Part shown: positions 1 to 9,177 of the stretch, one piece after another | Layout: the number at the start of each line of letters is the position of its first letter | Position numbering within the stretch: position 1 is the first letter of the stretch | From: Kaustia mangrovi | Lineage (GTDB): Bacteria > Pseudomonadota > Alphaproteobacteria > Rhizobiales > Im1 | Assembly (NCBI RefSeq): GCF_015482775.1 | Contig: NZ_CP058214.1 | Location: 620,001-684,000 of the forward strand | Reading direction: 5' to 3' | Length of the DNA stretch: 64,000 bases | Notes under the pieces: generated by a model | The model's input: the letters and a program-made list of their open reading frames with translations, nothing else | Told to the model about the DNA's origin: nothing | Databases searched by the model: none | Position numbers and translations under genes: made by a program

Positions 1-540
1 CACATCGTCGAAAACGGCGCGGAAGGCGTCCAGTTGCGCGCGATAATCGAAGAGCGGTGCGCATTGGCTGCGGAACTCGCCGAAGGCGCCGCGGACCTGA
101 CCGCTCAGCACCTTCGTGGCATAGAGCGCCTCGGCATAATCGTCATGGCGGCGGAAGCAGAGATGGACGGCGATCTCGTCGAAATCGGCCAGCACGCCGC
201 GCAGCCGGGCGAGATAGGCGCGCCGCCTGTCCCAGTAATCCTCCCCGTCGAACCCGTCCCAGTACCGCGTCCCGAGGATGCGTGCGGACAGCTCCTCCGC
301 GCTGACGACCACCGTCTCGTCGCGCCCGGCCCCCGCCGAGATCCGCCGTCTCAGATCGCCCACCCCGTCCGGGCCGCAAAGAGCGAGCTCATGAGCAAAC
401 GGATTGTGGCTCGTCTTCTCTGCCCGAAAGAGTGGATAGAGGTAACCCCGATGCCGGAGGACATCCCTGTTGGCCGCCAGGATGCGTTGCAGCGAGGTGG
501 TTCCGGTCTTGTGCGTACCCGCGTGCAGGACCAGTCTCAT
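1..540 (-). CDS. Sulfotransferase-like protein, N-terminal part (cut by window start)
   Basis: The reverse strand reads an open frame of 180 codons from an ATG at 538-540 to the window edge with no stop. The N-terminus starts MRLVLHAGTHKTGTTSLQ, the glycine/Lys-Thr-Gly-Thr-Thr loop that binds the 5'-phosphosulfate of PAPS in sulfotransferases and related P-loop proteins. Later segments (VVSAEELS, FRRHDDYAEALYATKV) look like those of bacterial sulfotransferase-like proteins that modify glycans or lipids. The C-terminal half and the acceptor site lie outside the window, so the substrate is unknown. It is transcribed divergently from the small gene at 732. Confidence 0.75.
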   Translation of the reverse strand, partial: MRLVLHAGTHKTGTTSLQRILAANRDVLRHRGYLYPLFRAEKTSHNPFAHELALCGPDGVGDLRRRISAGAGRDETVVVSAEELSARILGTRYWDGFDGEDYWDRRRAYLARLRGVLADFDEIAVHLCFRRHDDYAEALYATKVLSGQVRGAFGEFRSQCAPLFDYRAQLDAFRAVFDDV

Positions 541-731
541 GCGCTGTCTCTCCCCGGCGATTGAGCGGAGCCCCGTGTCGGAACCGAAGCTGGCGGTTTT
601 AAGGCATGCGGGCATTTTCTCAAGCGACCGCAACGGGAGCCCGGTGCCGGCCGCACGCGCTTGCAACACGCCATCGCCCCTTGACCGCACGGGCCTCTTC
701 GGGTCCACAGTGTCGCCTGGAGGACCAGCCG
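541..731. promoter_or_regulatory. Divergent intergenic region, sulfotransferase / DUF gene
   Basis: These 191 bases separate two divergently read genes and must hold both promoters. I see a Shine-Dalgarno GGAGGA near 719-724 that sets the ATG at 732. I cannot assign -35/-10 boxes with confidence. Confidence 0.4.
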
Positions 732-1073
732 ATGACCGTTCGCCCACCCCGCCATATCTCCGGCAAGGCCGAGCCGAAGGATCCGCTTCTCGCCGTCGTC
801 GAGCACGAGGCGCTGGAGGAGAAGGCCGCGACGTTATCGCGGCTGATGACGCGGCTAGAGACCGCTCTGGCCGCGCTCCAGGCGCACGATGCGGCAGCGG
901 CCGGCACGGAGCCCGCAGACGGGCGCGACCGCCTGCTTGCGGAGGCCGGCGAGGCGCTGTGGCATGTGGTCATCCAGCGCGACCTGTGCGGCCTGCGCAG
1001 GCATGAGGAGCTGATGCGCAGCCTGAAGGTGCCGCCCGCGGTACGCCTGCGCATGGGCCCCCTGCGCCGGTGA
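732..1073 (+). CDS. Small hypothetical protein, possibly DUF6665 family
   Basis: 113 residues from an ATG at 732, chosen because a GGAGGA Shine-Dalgarno lies 7-8 bases upstream. A longer in-frame start at 606 lacks one. The protein is soluble and helical, with a heptad-like middle (EHEALEEKAATLSRLMTRLE) and a conserved-looking end (VIQRDLCGLRRHEELMR). From memory this resembles the short alphaproteobacterial DUF6665 family, which has no known function. The family call is tentative; the gene itself looks real from codon usage and its ribosome site. Confidence 0.6.
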   Translation: MTVRPPRHISGKAEPKDPLLAVVEHEALEEKAATLSRLMTRLETALAALQAHDAAAAGTEPADGRDRLLAEAGEALWHVVIQRDLCGLRRHEELMRSLKVPPAVRLRMGPLRR

Positions 1074-1104
1074 CCGGCCGCCGGGCCCGCCACGTCCCGC
1101 ATGG

Positions 1105-2616
1105 TCACATATCGCGCATCAGTGCGGCCAGCCGCTCGATGCCGGGATCGATCCGGGCGACGTCGATGGAGGCGAAGCCGAGCCGGAAATAGTTCCGCGG
1201 TGCCGGCGCCGACATGAAGAACACCTCGCCCGGCTCGATCAGGATGCCGGCCTCGCGCGCCCGTTCGGCAAGGCGCGAGGCGTCGAGCGTGGGCGGTCCC
1301 TCCACCCAGTAACTCGAGCCGCCCTCGTGGGCAGAGACGCGGCAGCCCCGCAAATGGCGCGCGAGCGCCCGCGCAAGCGCCTCCGAGCGCTCCTTGAAGA
1401 CATGGACGAGCCGGCGCAGATGCGCGTCGTGATGGCCGAGCGAGAGGAACAGGGCGGCGGCGCGCAGATTGTTCGATGGCGGATGGCGCAGCATGAGACG
1501 CCTCAGGCGCCGCGCCTCCGCGATCAGCTCGCGCGAGGCGACGATGTAGCCGAGCCTCAGCCCCGGCGCAAAGGACTTCGACAGATTGCCCACATAGATG
1601 ACGCGCCCGTCGCGGTCGAGACTCTTGAGCGAGGGAGTCGGCCCGGCCGCGTATCTCGTCTCGATCTCGTGATCGTCCTCGATGACGACGAAGTCCGCCT
1701 CCCGCGCACGCTCCAGAAGGCGGCGCCGGCGGTCGAGCGGCATGGTGACCGTGGTCGGGCACTGGTGGCTCGGCGTGGCGTAGACATAGTCGCACCCGTC
1801 GAGCCGGGCGTCCGGCTTCAGCCCCTTCCCGTCGACCCCGAGGCCGACGAGCGCGCCGGCGCGCAGGGAGAAGATGTTGCGCGCGTCGGGATAGCCCGGC
1901 TCCTCCACCCCGACCACCGTGTCGGCGGCGAACAGGAGGTCGCACAGGAGATAGAGGGCCTGCTGGGCGCCGATCGTGACCATGATCTCGTCGGTTGTCG
2001 CCCAGACGCCGCGGCGCGGCAGCACACGCGTCCTGAGCTGCTCGATGAACATCCGGTCGTCGCCGTCTATGGCATCGACCGCCCAGTCGCGCACCGCCAT
2101 GACGCCGAGGGCCTGCCGGCAGCATTCGCGCCAGTCGGCAATGGGAAAGAGGTCCGGGTCGAACTGGCCGTAGATGAAGGGATAGGGATAGTCCTGCCAG
2201 TCGGCCGGCTTGACGATATTGCGCTGGGCGCCGAGCTGATAGCGGAACCGGCCCGCCCAGCGGATCGCCCCGCCGGACCTGGCCGCCCGCGGCCCCGCGC
2301 CCTCTGCGCCGCCACCGCCATCGGCGTCGGGCACCTCGCGGACCGCGTCCTCGCGCACGAAATACCCTCTGCGCTCGCGCGCCTCGATGAACCCCTCGTC
2401 GACGAGATGGCCATAGGCGATGACCACCGTGTTGCGCGAGACGCGGAGATGGTCGGCGAGCTCGCGCGTCGACGGCAGCGGCAGGCCCGGCGGCAGGTGG
2501 CCGTCGAGAATGGCCGCGACCAGCCGCTCGCGGATCTGGCCCTGGAGCGACAGGGCGCTGTCGCCGGACAGGCTGAGCAGCCTGTCCCACATGACGCTCT
2601 CAGCGCGCACGCCCAT
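1105..2616 (-). CDS. tauR: MocR-family PLP-dependent transcriptional regulator, probable TauR
   Basis: 503 residues from the ATG at 2616, which follows GGGGTGG; a longer frame to 2679 is less likely. Residues 15-80 form a GntR winged helix (LPSTRELADHLRVSRNTV). The rest is a fold-type I aminotransferase-like domain, with the PLP-lysine motif NLSKSFAPGLRLGY. This is the architecture of MocR regulators such as TauR and PdxR. It is divergent from an omega-aminotransferase and tauABC, matching the tauR-tpa arrangement known from Rhodobacter taurine loci. It probably activates those genes when taurine is present. The family is certain; the TauR assignment rests on context. Confidence 0.8.
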   Translation of the reverse strand: MGVRAESVMWDRLLSLSGDSALSLQGQIRERLVAAILDGHLPPGLPLPSTRELADHLRVSRNTVVIAYGHLVDEGFIEARERRGYFVREDAVREVPDADGGGGAEGAGPRAARSGGAIRWAGRFRYQLGAQRNIVKPADWQDYPYPFIYGQFDPDLFPIADWRECCRQALGVMAVRDWAVDAIDGDDRMFIEQLRTRVLPRRGVWATTDEIMVTIGAQQALYLLCDLLFAADTVVGVEEPGYPDARNIFSLRAGALVGLGVDGKGLKPDARLDGCDYVYATPSHQCPTTVTMPLDRRRRLLERAREADFVVIEDDHEIETRYAAGPTPSLKSLDRDGRVIYVGNLSKSFAPGLRLGYIVASRELIAEARRLRRLMLRHPPSNNLRAAALFLSLGHHDAHLRRLVHVFKERSEALARALARHLRGCRVSAHEGGSSYWVEGPPTLDASRLAERAREAGILIEPGEVFFMSAPAPRNYFRLGFASIDVARIDPGIERLAALMRDM

Positions 2617-2764
2617 GGGGCCACCCCTTTGCCTGCGGCATGTCGTGCCTGCCTCCCCCAGACCGTGCAATGCTCGCACCGTGCCCGCTTTACGTCAACG
2701 CGGACGGGCGTCCATGCCGGGCCGGGAGCCGCCCCGGGGCTTTGGCGCCATCGATTCCGGATAT

Positions 2765-2774
2765 CTGGTCCTAA
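2765..2774 (+). promoter_or_regulatory. Possible TauR box
   Basis: CTGGTCCTAA matches 9 of 10 bases of the CTGGACYTAA repeat that I recall for TauR targets in Rhodobacter. It lies about 90 bases before the aminotransferase ATG, just upstream of a weak -10-like TATCCT (2796-2801). A second copy is only poorly matched (CTGGCCACAC at 2812), so the site is tentative. Confidence 0.4.
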
Positions 2775-2867
2775 GGCGGCGCTCGCCGCCGCGCCTATCC
2801 TTTTTCGAAGACTGGCCACACGCCACCATCGCGATGCGGCCGAAGTCCTTCAAGGGAGGTGTGGATC

Positions 2868-4214
2868 ATGGCCCAGCCCGCCACGACACTGGACGCCACC
2901 GTCGACAATATCTCCGGCCGCGAGCTCGACGCCCACTGGATGCCCTTCACCGCCAACCGCGCCTTCAAGGCCGACCCCAAGATCGTTACCGGCGCCGACG
3001 GCATGTATTTCCGCAACGCCTCCGGCGGGCGCGTGCTCGACGGCTCGTCGGGCCTGTTCACCTCCGCGGCCGGCCATTGCCGCAAGGAGATCGCGGATGC
3101 GGTGGACCGCCAGCTCCGCGAGCTCGACTACGCGCCGAGCTTCATGCGCGGCCATCCGAAATCCTTCGAGCTCGCCAAGCGCATCGCGGCGCTGACACCG
3201 CCCGGCATCAATCGCGTGTTCTTTGTGAACTCCGGTTCGGAAGCCGTTGATACGGCAATGAAGATATGCCTCGCCTATCAGCGTGCGCGCGGCCGGGGCA
3301 CGCGCACATTGTTCGTCTCGCGCGAGCGCGCCTATCACGGCGTGAATTTCGGCGGCGTCGCATTGAGCGGCATGCAGAAGAACCGGGAAGCCTTCGGCTT
3401 CGGGCTGCCAACCGTGGCCCATATGCGCCACACCTGGCTTGCGGAGAACAAGTTCACCAAGGGCCAGCCGGAGCACGGCGCGGAGCTCGCCGAAGACCTC
3501 GAGCGCATGGTCGCGCTCTACGGGGCGGACAATATCGCGGCCTGCTTCGTGGAGCCCATCGCCGGCTCCTGCGGCGTGCTCGTACCGCCGAGCGGCTATC
3601 TGGAGCGCCTGCGCGAAATCTGCGACCGCCACGGCATCCTGCTCGTCTTCGACGAGGTGATCTGCGGCTTCGGGCGCACGGGCAAGGCCTTCGCCGCGCA
3701 AAGCTTCGGCGTGACGCCCGACGTGATGACGATGGCCAAGGCGATCACCAACGGCGCCCAGCCCATGGGCGCGGTCGCCGTGCGCCAGGAGGTCTACGAC
3801 ACCGTCACGGAATCGGCGAGCGACGGGGCCGTGGAGTTCTTCCACGGCTACACCTTCTCCGCCCATCCGGCGGCCTGTGCGGCAAGCCTCGCCGCCCTCG
3901 ACATCTATGAGGGGGAAGGCCTGTTCGAGCGGGCCCGCGCCATGTCCGCGCGCTTTCTCGACGCGATCTTCGGGCTCGCCGACCTGCCCGTCGTCACCGA
4001 CATTCGCGGCTACGGCCTCATCGCCGGCATCGACTTCGCCCTGGCGAACCGGCCCGGGCTGCGCGGCAACGAGATCCAGGCCCGGCTGTTCGACGCCGGG
4101 CTCCACGTCAAGGCGACGGGCGATTGCGCCATCGTCGCGCCCGCCTTCATCGTGGAGGACAGCCATATCGACGAGATGTGCTCGGTTCTGCGCGACGTGC
4201 TCAAGAGCTATTGA
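2868..4214 (+). CDS. Class III omega-aminotransferase, probable taurine/hypotaurine (or beta-alanine):pyruvate aminotransferase
   Basis: 448 residues from the ATG at 2868, preceded at 8 bases by GGGAGG; an in-frame GTG at 2859 overlaps that site and is rejected. The start MPFTANRAFKADP, the NSGSEAVDTAMK motif, FDEVICGFGRTG (PLP aspartate) and MTMAKAITNGAQP (PLP lysine) place it in the omega-amino acid:pyruvate transaminase family. Its position between tauR and tauABC suggests that it deaminates taurine to sulfoacetaldehyde or hypotaurine to sulfinoacetaldehyde. No xsc or aldehyde dehydrogenase lies nearby, so beta-alanine or another omega-amine is still possible. Confidence 0.8.
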   Translation: MAQPATTLDATVDNISGRELDAHWMPFTANRAFKADPKIVTGADGMYFRNASGGRVLDGSSGLFTSAAGHCRKEIADAVDRQLRELDYAPSFMRGHPKSFELAKRIAALTPPGINRVFFVNSGSEAVDTAMKICLAYQRARGRGTRTLFVSRERAYHGVNFGGVALSGMQKNREAFGFGLPTVAHMRHTWLAENKFTKGQPEHGAELAEDLERMVALYGADNIAACFVEPIAGSCGVLVPPSGYLERLREICDRHGILLVFDEVICGFGRTGKAFAAQSFGVTPDVMTMAKAITNGAQPMGAVAVRQEVYDTVTESASDGAVEFFHGYTFSAHPAACAASLAALDIYEGEGLFERARAMSARFLDAIFGLADLPVVTDIRGYGLIAGIDFALANRPGLRGNEIQARLFDAGLHVKATGDCAIVAPAFIVEDSHIDEMCSVLRDVLKSY

Positions 4215-4325
4215 GCCGGGCAACCGATTGCCGAAGATTTCAGCACGCACATGTCGTGCCAATAATATAGACTGCCCCGCAACAGGGGAACGGGATCAAT
4301 TCAACGGGAACGGGAGGGTTTACCG

Positions 4326-5354
4326 ATGAACGGTTTCCTGAAGAAACTGGTATTTCTATGCGTAACCTTGGCCTTCTCCGCCGCCGGGCTGTATAGCGCC
4401 CAGGCTCAGGAGAAGGAAGTCACCGTCGGCTATCAGCTTATCTACAATCCCTGGAAGGTCGCCATTGCCGACAAGGCCTTCGAGAAGGCGACCGGCTACA
4501 AGATCAACTGGAAGCAGTTCGATTCCGGTGCCAAGGTCATCAACGCCATGGCGTCCGGCGACGTCCAGATCGCCATTGCCGGGTCGAGCCCGATCGCCGC
4601 GGGCGTCAGCCGCGGCCTGCCGCTCGAGGTCTTCTGGATCCTGGAGGACATCGCCGCGGCCGAGGCGCTTGTGGTGCGCGACGGCTCCGGCATCGCCGCC
4701 CCGCAGGACCTGGCGGGCAAGAAGATCGGCGTCCCCTTCGTCTCCACCACCCACTTCCACATGCTGTTCGCCCTCGAACAGTTCGGTATCGCCCCCGACG
4801 ATGTGACGCTGCTCAACATGCAGCCGAACTCCATCGCGGCGGCTTGGGAGCGCGGCGACATCGACGCCGCCTTCGTGTGGAACCCGGCGCTCGGGCGCAT
4901 CAAGGACTCCGGCAAGGTGCTCCTGACCTCGGGGCTGCTCAGCAGCTGGGGCAAGGCGACCTTCGACGGCCTCGTCGTCCAGAAGGACTGGGCCGCGGAG
5001 AACAACGACTTCATGGTCTCCTTCGTGAAGACGCTCGCGGAGGCCGACGAGGCCTACCGGTCGAATCCGGGCGCATGGACGGCGGAGTCCGAGATGGTGA
5101 AGAAGATCGTGGACCTGATCGGCGGCAACGCGGAAGACGTGCCGGAAGTGCTCGCGCTCTACGGCTTCCCGACGCTCCAGGAGCAGGCCTCCAGCCGCTG
5201 GCTCGGCGGCGGGGCGGATGGCGGCGCGGCCAAGGCGCTGCGTTTCACCAGCGAGTTCCTCAAGGAACAGGGCTCCATCGACACCACGCTGGACGACTAT
5301 GGCAGCGTGGTGAACCCGAAATGGGTCGACGAGGCGCTTGCCCAGTCGAAGTGA
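4326..5354 (+). CDS. tauA: Taurine ABC transporter, periplasmic binding protein
   Basis: 342 residues with a clear signal peptide (lysines, hydrophobic core, AQAQ cleavage near residue 27). The start follows GGGAGG. The mature part is an SsuA/TauA-type periplasmic binding fold (KVTVGYQ-like strand 1, NAMASGDVQIAIAGSSP, FVWNPALGRIKDSG), as expected for sulfonate and taurine binding proteins. It leads tauB and tauC in one transcription unit, 111 bases after the aminotransferase. It would capture taurine in the periplasm and deliver it to TauC. Confidence 0.88.
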   Translation: MNGFLKKLVFLCVTLAFSAAGLYSAQAQEKEVTVGYQLIYNPWKVAIADKAFEKATGYKINWKQFDSGAKVINAMASGDVQIAIAGSSPIAAGVSRGLPLEVFWILEDIAAAEALVVRDGSGIAAPQDLAGKKIGVPFVSTTHFHMLFALEQFGIAPDDVTLLNMQPNSIAAAWERGDIDAAFVWNPALGRIKDSGKVLLTSGLLSSWGKATFDGLVVQKDWAAENNDFMVSFVKTLAEADEAYRSNPGAWTAESEMVKKIVDLIGGNAEDVPEVLALYGFPTLQEQASSRWLGGGADGGAAKALRFTSEFLKEQGSIDTTLDDYGSVVNPKWVDEALAQSK

Positions 5355-5381
5355 TGGTACGATAGCGTCGCGGTGTGGCGC

Positions 5382-5412
5382 CCGGACCCTTCCGGCCTTC
5401 GGAAGGATCCGG
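5382..5412 (+). repeat. Stem-loop between tauA and tauB
   Basis: Perfect arms CCTTCCG / CGGAAGG around GCCTT, extended by CCGGA / TCCGG across one mismatch. No T-run follows, so it is unlikely to terminate fully. Hairpins placed after a binding-protein gene often protect its mRNA and raise its level over the membrane and ATPase genes; that role is inferred here. Confidence 0.55.
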
Positions 5413-5470
5413 ACGCCTCCCGCGTTGCCGGACACATGCTGCATGAGCTCCAGGAGAGGCATAGCGAAGC

Positions 5471-6265
5471 ATGGCAGATCTCCAGGTTCAAAGTGTATCC
5501 GTCGTCTTTCCCAAGGGGCCGAGCGCCGTCGCGGTCAAGGCGCTCGAGGATGTCTCGCTCGACATCCATGACGGCGAGTTCGTGGTCGTGCTCGGGGCGT
5601 CCGGCTGCGGCAAGACCACGCTTCTCAACCTTCTGGCCGGCTTCATCAGCCCGACGGACGGGCGCATCCTGCTCGGCGGCAAGCCGGTCATGGGTCCCGG
5701 CGCCGACCGCGGGGTGGTGTTCCAGAAACATGCCCTGTTCCCGTGGCTCAACGTGCAGCGCAACGTGACCTTCGGGTTGCGGCTCCAGGGCGTGCCGAAG
5801 GCGGAACGGCGCGAACGCGCGATCCGGAATCTCAGCCTCGTCGGCCTGCAGGACTTCCTGAACCATCAGATCTTCGAGCTGTCGGGCGGCATGCAGCAGC
5901 GCGTCGGACTGGCGCGCGCACTCACGAGCGATCCGGACGTGCTGCTCATGGACGAGCCGCTCGGCGCGCTCGACGCGCTGACCCGCGAGCAGATGCAGGA
6001 GCTCATCCTCAAGGTGTGGCGCGAGACGGGCAAGAAGGTGTTCTTCATCACCCACAGCGTCGAGGAGGCCCTGTTCATGGCGACCAAGCTGATCGTGATG
6101 TCGCCGCGGCCGGGCCGCATCACCCACGCCTACGACCTCGATTTCTGCCAGCGCTATTTCGAGCTCGGCGATGCGCGCAAGGTCAAGTCGCTGCCGGAGT
6201 TCATCGCCATGCGCGAGGAGATCCTCGACATCATCCGCGGCGACACGCTGCCCGGGGAGGGCTGA
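5471..6265 (+). CDS. tauB: Taurine ABC transporter, ATP-binding protein
   Basis: 264 residues carrying the full ABC ATPase set: Walker [12 protein letters not shown]-loop ([12 protein letters not shown]), signature LSGGMQQRV, Walker [15 protein letters not shown] and the switch histidine in [12 protein letters not shown]. This motif style is that of the NitT/TauT family importers. It is 116 bases downstream of tauA and is followed at once by tauC. Confidence 0.9.
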   Translation: MADLQVQSVSVVFPKGPSAVAVKALEDVSLDIHDGEFVVVLGASGCGKTTLLNLLAGFISPTDGRILLGGKPVMGPGADRGVVFQKHALFPWLNVQRNVTFGLRLQGVPKAERRERAIRNLSLVGLQDFLNHQIFELSGGMQQRVGLARALTSDPDVLLMDEPLGALDALTREQMQELILKVWRETGKKVFFITHSVEEALFMATKLIVMSPRPGRITHAYDLDFCQRYFELGDARKVKSLPEFIAMREEILDIIRGDTLPGEG

Positions 6266-6266
6266 C

Positions 6267-7136
6267 ATGAGCGAGACCACCGCACACCCGACACGCCCGC
6301 GCCAATGGAGCCTCGCCAGCCTGTGGCGGGCGAGCCCGGCGCAGCCGGGCGACGTCTATGGCCGCCCCGGCCAGGGCACGAGCACGCTGATCTCCGTCGT
6401 CACGAGCGTATCGCTGATCGCGCTGTGGTGGCTGGCGACCCATCTCGGCTGGGTCCAGCCGCTGTTCCTGCCGAGCCCGGAAGCCATCATCGGCAAGTTC
6501 TTCCGGTATCTGAACGCCGACTTCGGCGGCGCGACCCTGTGGGAACATGCCGGCTGGAGCCTGTTCCGCGTCTTCTCCGCCTTCGCGCTCGCCTGCCTGA
6601 CCGCGATCCCCATCGGGCTCGGCATGGGCATCAATCGCGTGATCCGCGGCGTGTTCGATCCGCCGATCGAATTCTACCGGCCGATCCCGCCGCTCGGCTA
6701 TCTGCCGCTCACCATCATCTGGCTCGGCATCGACGATGTGCAGAAGATCGTCCTGATCTTCCTTGCCATGTTCGCGCCCATGGCGCTGTCGGCGCGCGCC
6801 GGCGTGCGCTCCGTCTCCATCGAGATGATCCACGCGGCCTATTCCATGGGGGCGACGCGCGGCCAGGTGATCCGCCATGTCATCTCCAACGGCGCCCTGC
6901 CGGAGATCCTGACCGGCATGCGCATCGGCATCGGCTTCGGCTGGACGACGCTGGTCGCGGCCGAAATGGTCGCCGCGGAGGCCGGCCTCGGTCACATGGT
7001 GCTCAATGCCGCGGAGTTCCTAAACACCGATGTGGTGATCATGGGCATCGTGCTCATCGGCATCATCGCCTACGCCTTCGACCTCTTCATGCGCTGGCTC
7101 GAACGCCGGCTCGTGCCATGGAAGGGGCGCGTGTGA
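6267..7136 (+). CDS. tauC: Taurine ABC transporter, permease
   Basis: 289 residues from the ATG at 6267, which sits one base after the tauB stop behind GGGGAGG; upstream in-frame ATGs lie inside tauB. It has about six membrane helices and the permease EAA loop (IHAAYSMGATRGQVIRHVIS) that contacts the ATPase. It completes the tauABC importer. The frame ends 22 bases before the convergent DUF2848 gene. Confidence 0.9.
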   Translation: MSETTAHPTRPRQWSLASLWRASPAQPGDVYGRPGQGTSTLISVVTSVSLIALWWLATHLGWVQPLFLPSPEAIIGKFFRYLNADFGGATLWEHAGWSLFRVFSAFALACLTAIPIGLGMGINRVIRGVFDPPIEFYRPIPPLGYLPLTIIWLGIDDVQKIVLIFLAMFAPMALSARAGVRSVSIEMIHAAYSMGATRGQVIRHVISNGALPEILTGMRIGIGFGWTTLVAAEMVAAEAGLGHMVLNAAEFLNTDVVIMGIVLIGIIAYAFDLFMRWLERRLVPWKGRV

Positions 7137-7158
7137 GACGCGCCAGGGGCATCCCGGC

Positions 7159-7839
7159 CTAGCGCACCGACGGCAATGTCTCGATGTCGTAGGCATGGGA
7201 GAGAGATCGGCCGCGCACCGGGTCCTCGAGCGTCATCTCGAAGCGGTGCGCGGGCCTGATGCCGGTTTTGGTGGCGACCGTGCCGCACAGCATCGCCTGG
7301 CCCGGCTTAAGCCGGGCGCCCGCCCGGCCGGCATAGGTCTCCATCAGCGTGTCTGCCGGCAGGAGCGTGCCGACCGTATCCTCCTGATAGAGGCTGCGCC
7401 CCTCATCCGTCTCGATGACGGCGCGCAGGACGAGGTCGTCCCAGTGATCGGCGACATCCGAGTAGCGCCACACCGCAGGGCCCATCGGCTTGGCGCACAT
7501 CTGCTTCGACACCGCGACGGAATAGGCCTCCACAGCGCGGTCGGTATGGTCGGAGGCGATGCCGACGAAGAGCTCGCCCCCCTCGCCCGCCAGCAGCACG
7601 GCCTCCGCCTCGCCGGAGCTCTCCCCGCCGAGCATCTGGACGCGGGGCGCGGTTGTGAGAAGGGCGGCAGAGATGCGGTAGAAGAGCGGCACCTGCGACG
7701 GCGGCGCCACCCCCAGCGCCTCGAGCTCGGCGATGTGATGGTCGACCGCGGCGCGATCGCGCCCGGCCCAGCCCGCAATCACGAGCTCGTCGACCGCGAT
7801 CTCGAACGGCTTTCCGTCAGGCAATGTCACTGTCGGCAT
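7159..7839 (-). CDS. DUF2848 family protein (fumarylacetoacetase-like fold)
   Basis: 226 residues matching the DUF2848 pattern I know: N-terminal MPTVTLPDGK, MLGGESSGEAEAVLL, GIASDHTDR, VSKQMCAKPMGPAVWRYSDV and the tail FEMTLEDPVRGRSLSHAYD. The family has no proven reaction; it is predicted to share the fumarylacetoacetate-hydrolase fold and often lies with transporters. Here it is the last gene of a TRAP/DUF1445 unit, so it may act on the imported acid. The domain call is firm; the role is inferred. Confidence 0.82.
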   Translation of the reverse strand: MPTVTLPDGKPFEIAVDELVIAGWAGRDRAAVDHHIAELEALGVAPPSQVPLFYRISAALLTTAPRVQMLGGESSGEAEAVLLAGEGGELFVGIASDHTDRAVEAYSVAVSKQMCAKPMGPAVWRYSDVADHWDDLVLRAVIETDEGRSLYQEDTVGTLLPADTLMETYAGRAGARLKPGQAMLCGTVATKTGIRPAHRFEMTLEDPVRGRSLSHAYDIETLPSVR

Positions 7840-7893
7840 GATGTCTCCGTCTTGTCGGGGTGCGGTGCCGGTTTTGTCAACTCATGCCGCTCC

Positions 7894-9177
7894 CTAGTTC
7901 ATGGCGCGCGGCAGAAGGAGCGCGATGTCGGGCAGAAGGATCAGGAGCGCCGCCATGACGAGCATCGCCGCGACATAGGGCACCGCGCCCACCATCACGT
8001 CGTCTATCGACCCGTGGCCGCGCACGCCCTGGACCACATAGAGATTGAGCCCGACCGGCGGCGTGATGAGCGCCATCTCGATCATCAGGATGAGCAGGAT
8101 GCCGAACCAGACGGGATCGTAGCCGAGCCCGAGCACCACCGGCGCCACCACCGGAATGGTGATCACCATGAGCGACAGCGTCTCCACGAAGAAGCCGAGC
8201 ACCAGATAGACCGCGACCACCAGGAGCAGCGTGCCGGTGGGCCCGAGCCCCGCGCTCTCGACAAGATCGGTAAGCTGGCGCGTCACGCCCGCCGAGGACA
8301 GGCAGAAATTGAGGAAATAGGAGGCGACGATGATCAGCATGATCATCGCCGTGGTGCGCATCGTGCCCTCCAGCGCGTCGATGAGCATGGCCCATGAGAG
8401 CCGCCCCGACAGCGCGGCGAGCGCAAGGGCGGCGACCACCCCGACGGCCGCCGCCTCCGTCGGCGTCGCCCAGCCGGCATAGATCGAGCCGATGATCAGG
8501 AAGAACAGCGCGAGCACGGGCACGAGGAAGACCAGCCCGCGTATCCGCTCGCCCCAGCCATAGCGCCGCCGCTCGCCGCCGAGCTTCGGGAAGACGGCGC
8601 ACAGCGCCGCCGTCGCCATCATGAACAGTGCGGCGAGGAGAACGCCCGGCAGGATGCCCGCCATGAACAGGCGCGGTATCGAGGTCTCCGTAAGGAAGCC
8701 ATAGACGATAAGGTTGATCGAAGGCGGGATCATGATGCCGAGCGTGCCGCCCGCGGCAATCGAACCGGCGAACAGCCGTTCGTCATAGCCGAGCGCCCTG
8801 GCCTGCGGCATGGCGACCGTGCCGACGGTTGCCGCCGTCGCCACGCTGGACCCGGACGTCGCGGAGAAGAAGGTGGCGGTGCCGATATTGGCATGCAGCA
8901 GGCCACCCGGCAGCCATGAGAGCCACATTTCGAGCGTGCGGTAGGTGGAGCGCGCGATCCCCGTGCGCACGAGGACCTCGCCAAGCAGGATGAACAGCGG
9001 GATCGCGATCAGGAGGAAGCTGTCGGAGGCCGACCACACCACCTCGCCCAGCGCGCGCTGCAGCGGGAAGGCGGAGAAGGCCTCGTCGATGAACACCGCG
9101 AGCGCCATGAGCGTGGCGGCGACAGGAATGCTCGACAGGAGCAGGACCAGCAGAACGCCCAGAACGGGGAAGATCAT
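7894..9177 (-). CDS. TRAP transporter large permease (DctM type)
   Basis: 427 residues, almost all membrane helices (12 or so), with DctM features: SDSFLLIAIPLFILLGEVLVRTG, a repeated GXXXP-rich helix pair and TLGIMIPPSINLIVYG. DctM is the sodium-driven transport subunit of tripartite ATP-independent periplasmic systems. Its ATG overlaps the stop of the small-permease gene (9174-9177, ATGA), showing translational coupling. Confidence 0.92.
   Translation of the reverse strand: MIFPVLGVLLVLLLSSIPVAATLMALAVFIDEAFSAFPLQRALGEVVWSASDSFLLIAIPLFILLGEVLVRTGIARSTYRTLEMWLSWLPGGLLHANIGTATFFSATSGSSVATAATVGTVAMPQARALGYDERLFAGSIAAGGTLGIMIPPSINLIVYGFLTETSIPRLFMAGILPGVLLAALFMMATAALCAVFPKLGGERRRYGWGERIRGLVFLVPVLALFFLIIGSIYAGWATPTEAAAVGVVAALALAALSGRLSWAMLIDALEGTMRTTAMIMLIIVASYFLNFCLSSAGVTRQLTDLVESAGLGPTGTLLLVVAVYLVLGFFVETLSLMVITIPVVAPVVLGLGYDPVWFGILLILMIEMALITPPVGLNLYVVQGVRGHGSIDDVMVGAVPYVAAMLVMAALLILLPDIALLLPRAMN

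Noticed and set aside
2775-2790. GGCGGC/GCCGCC hairpin near the tauR/aminotransferase promoters
   Set aside because: Very GC-rich short stem of a kind common by chance at this base composition; no T-run and no clear role.
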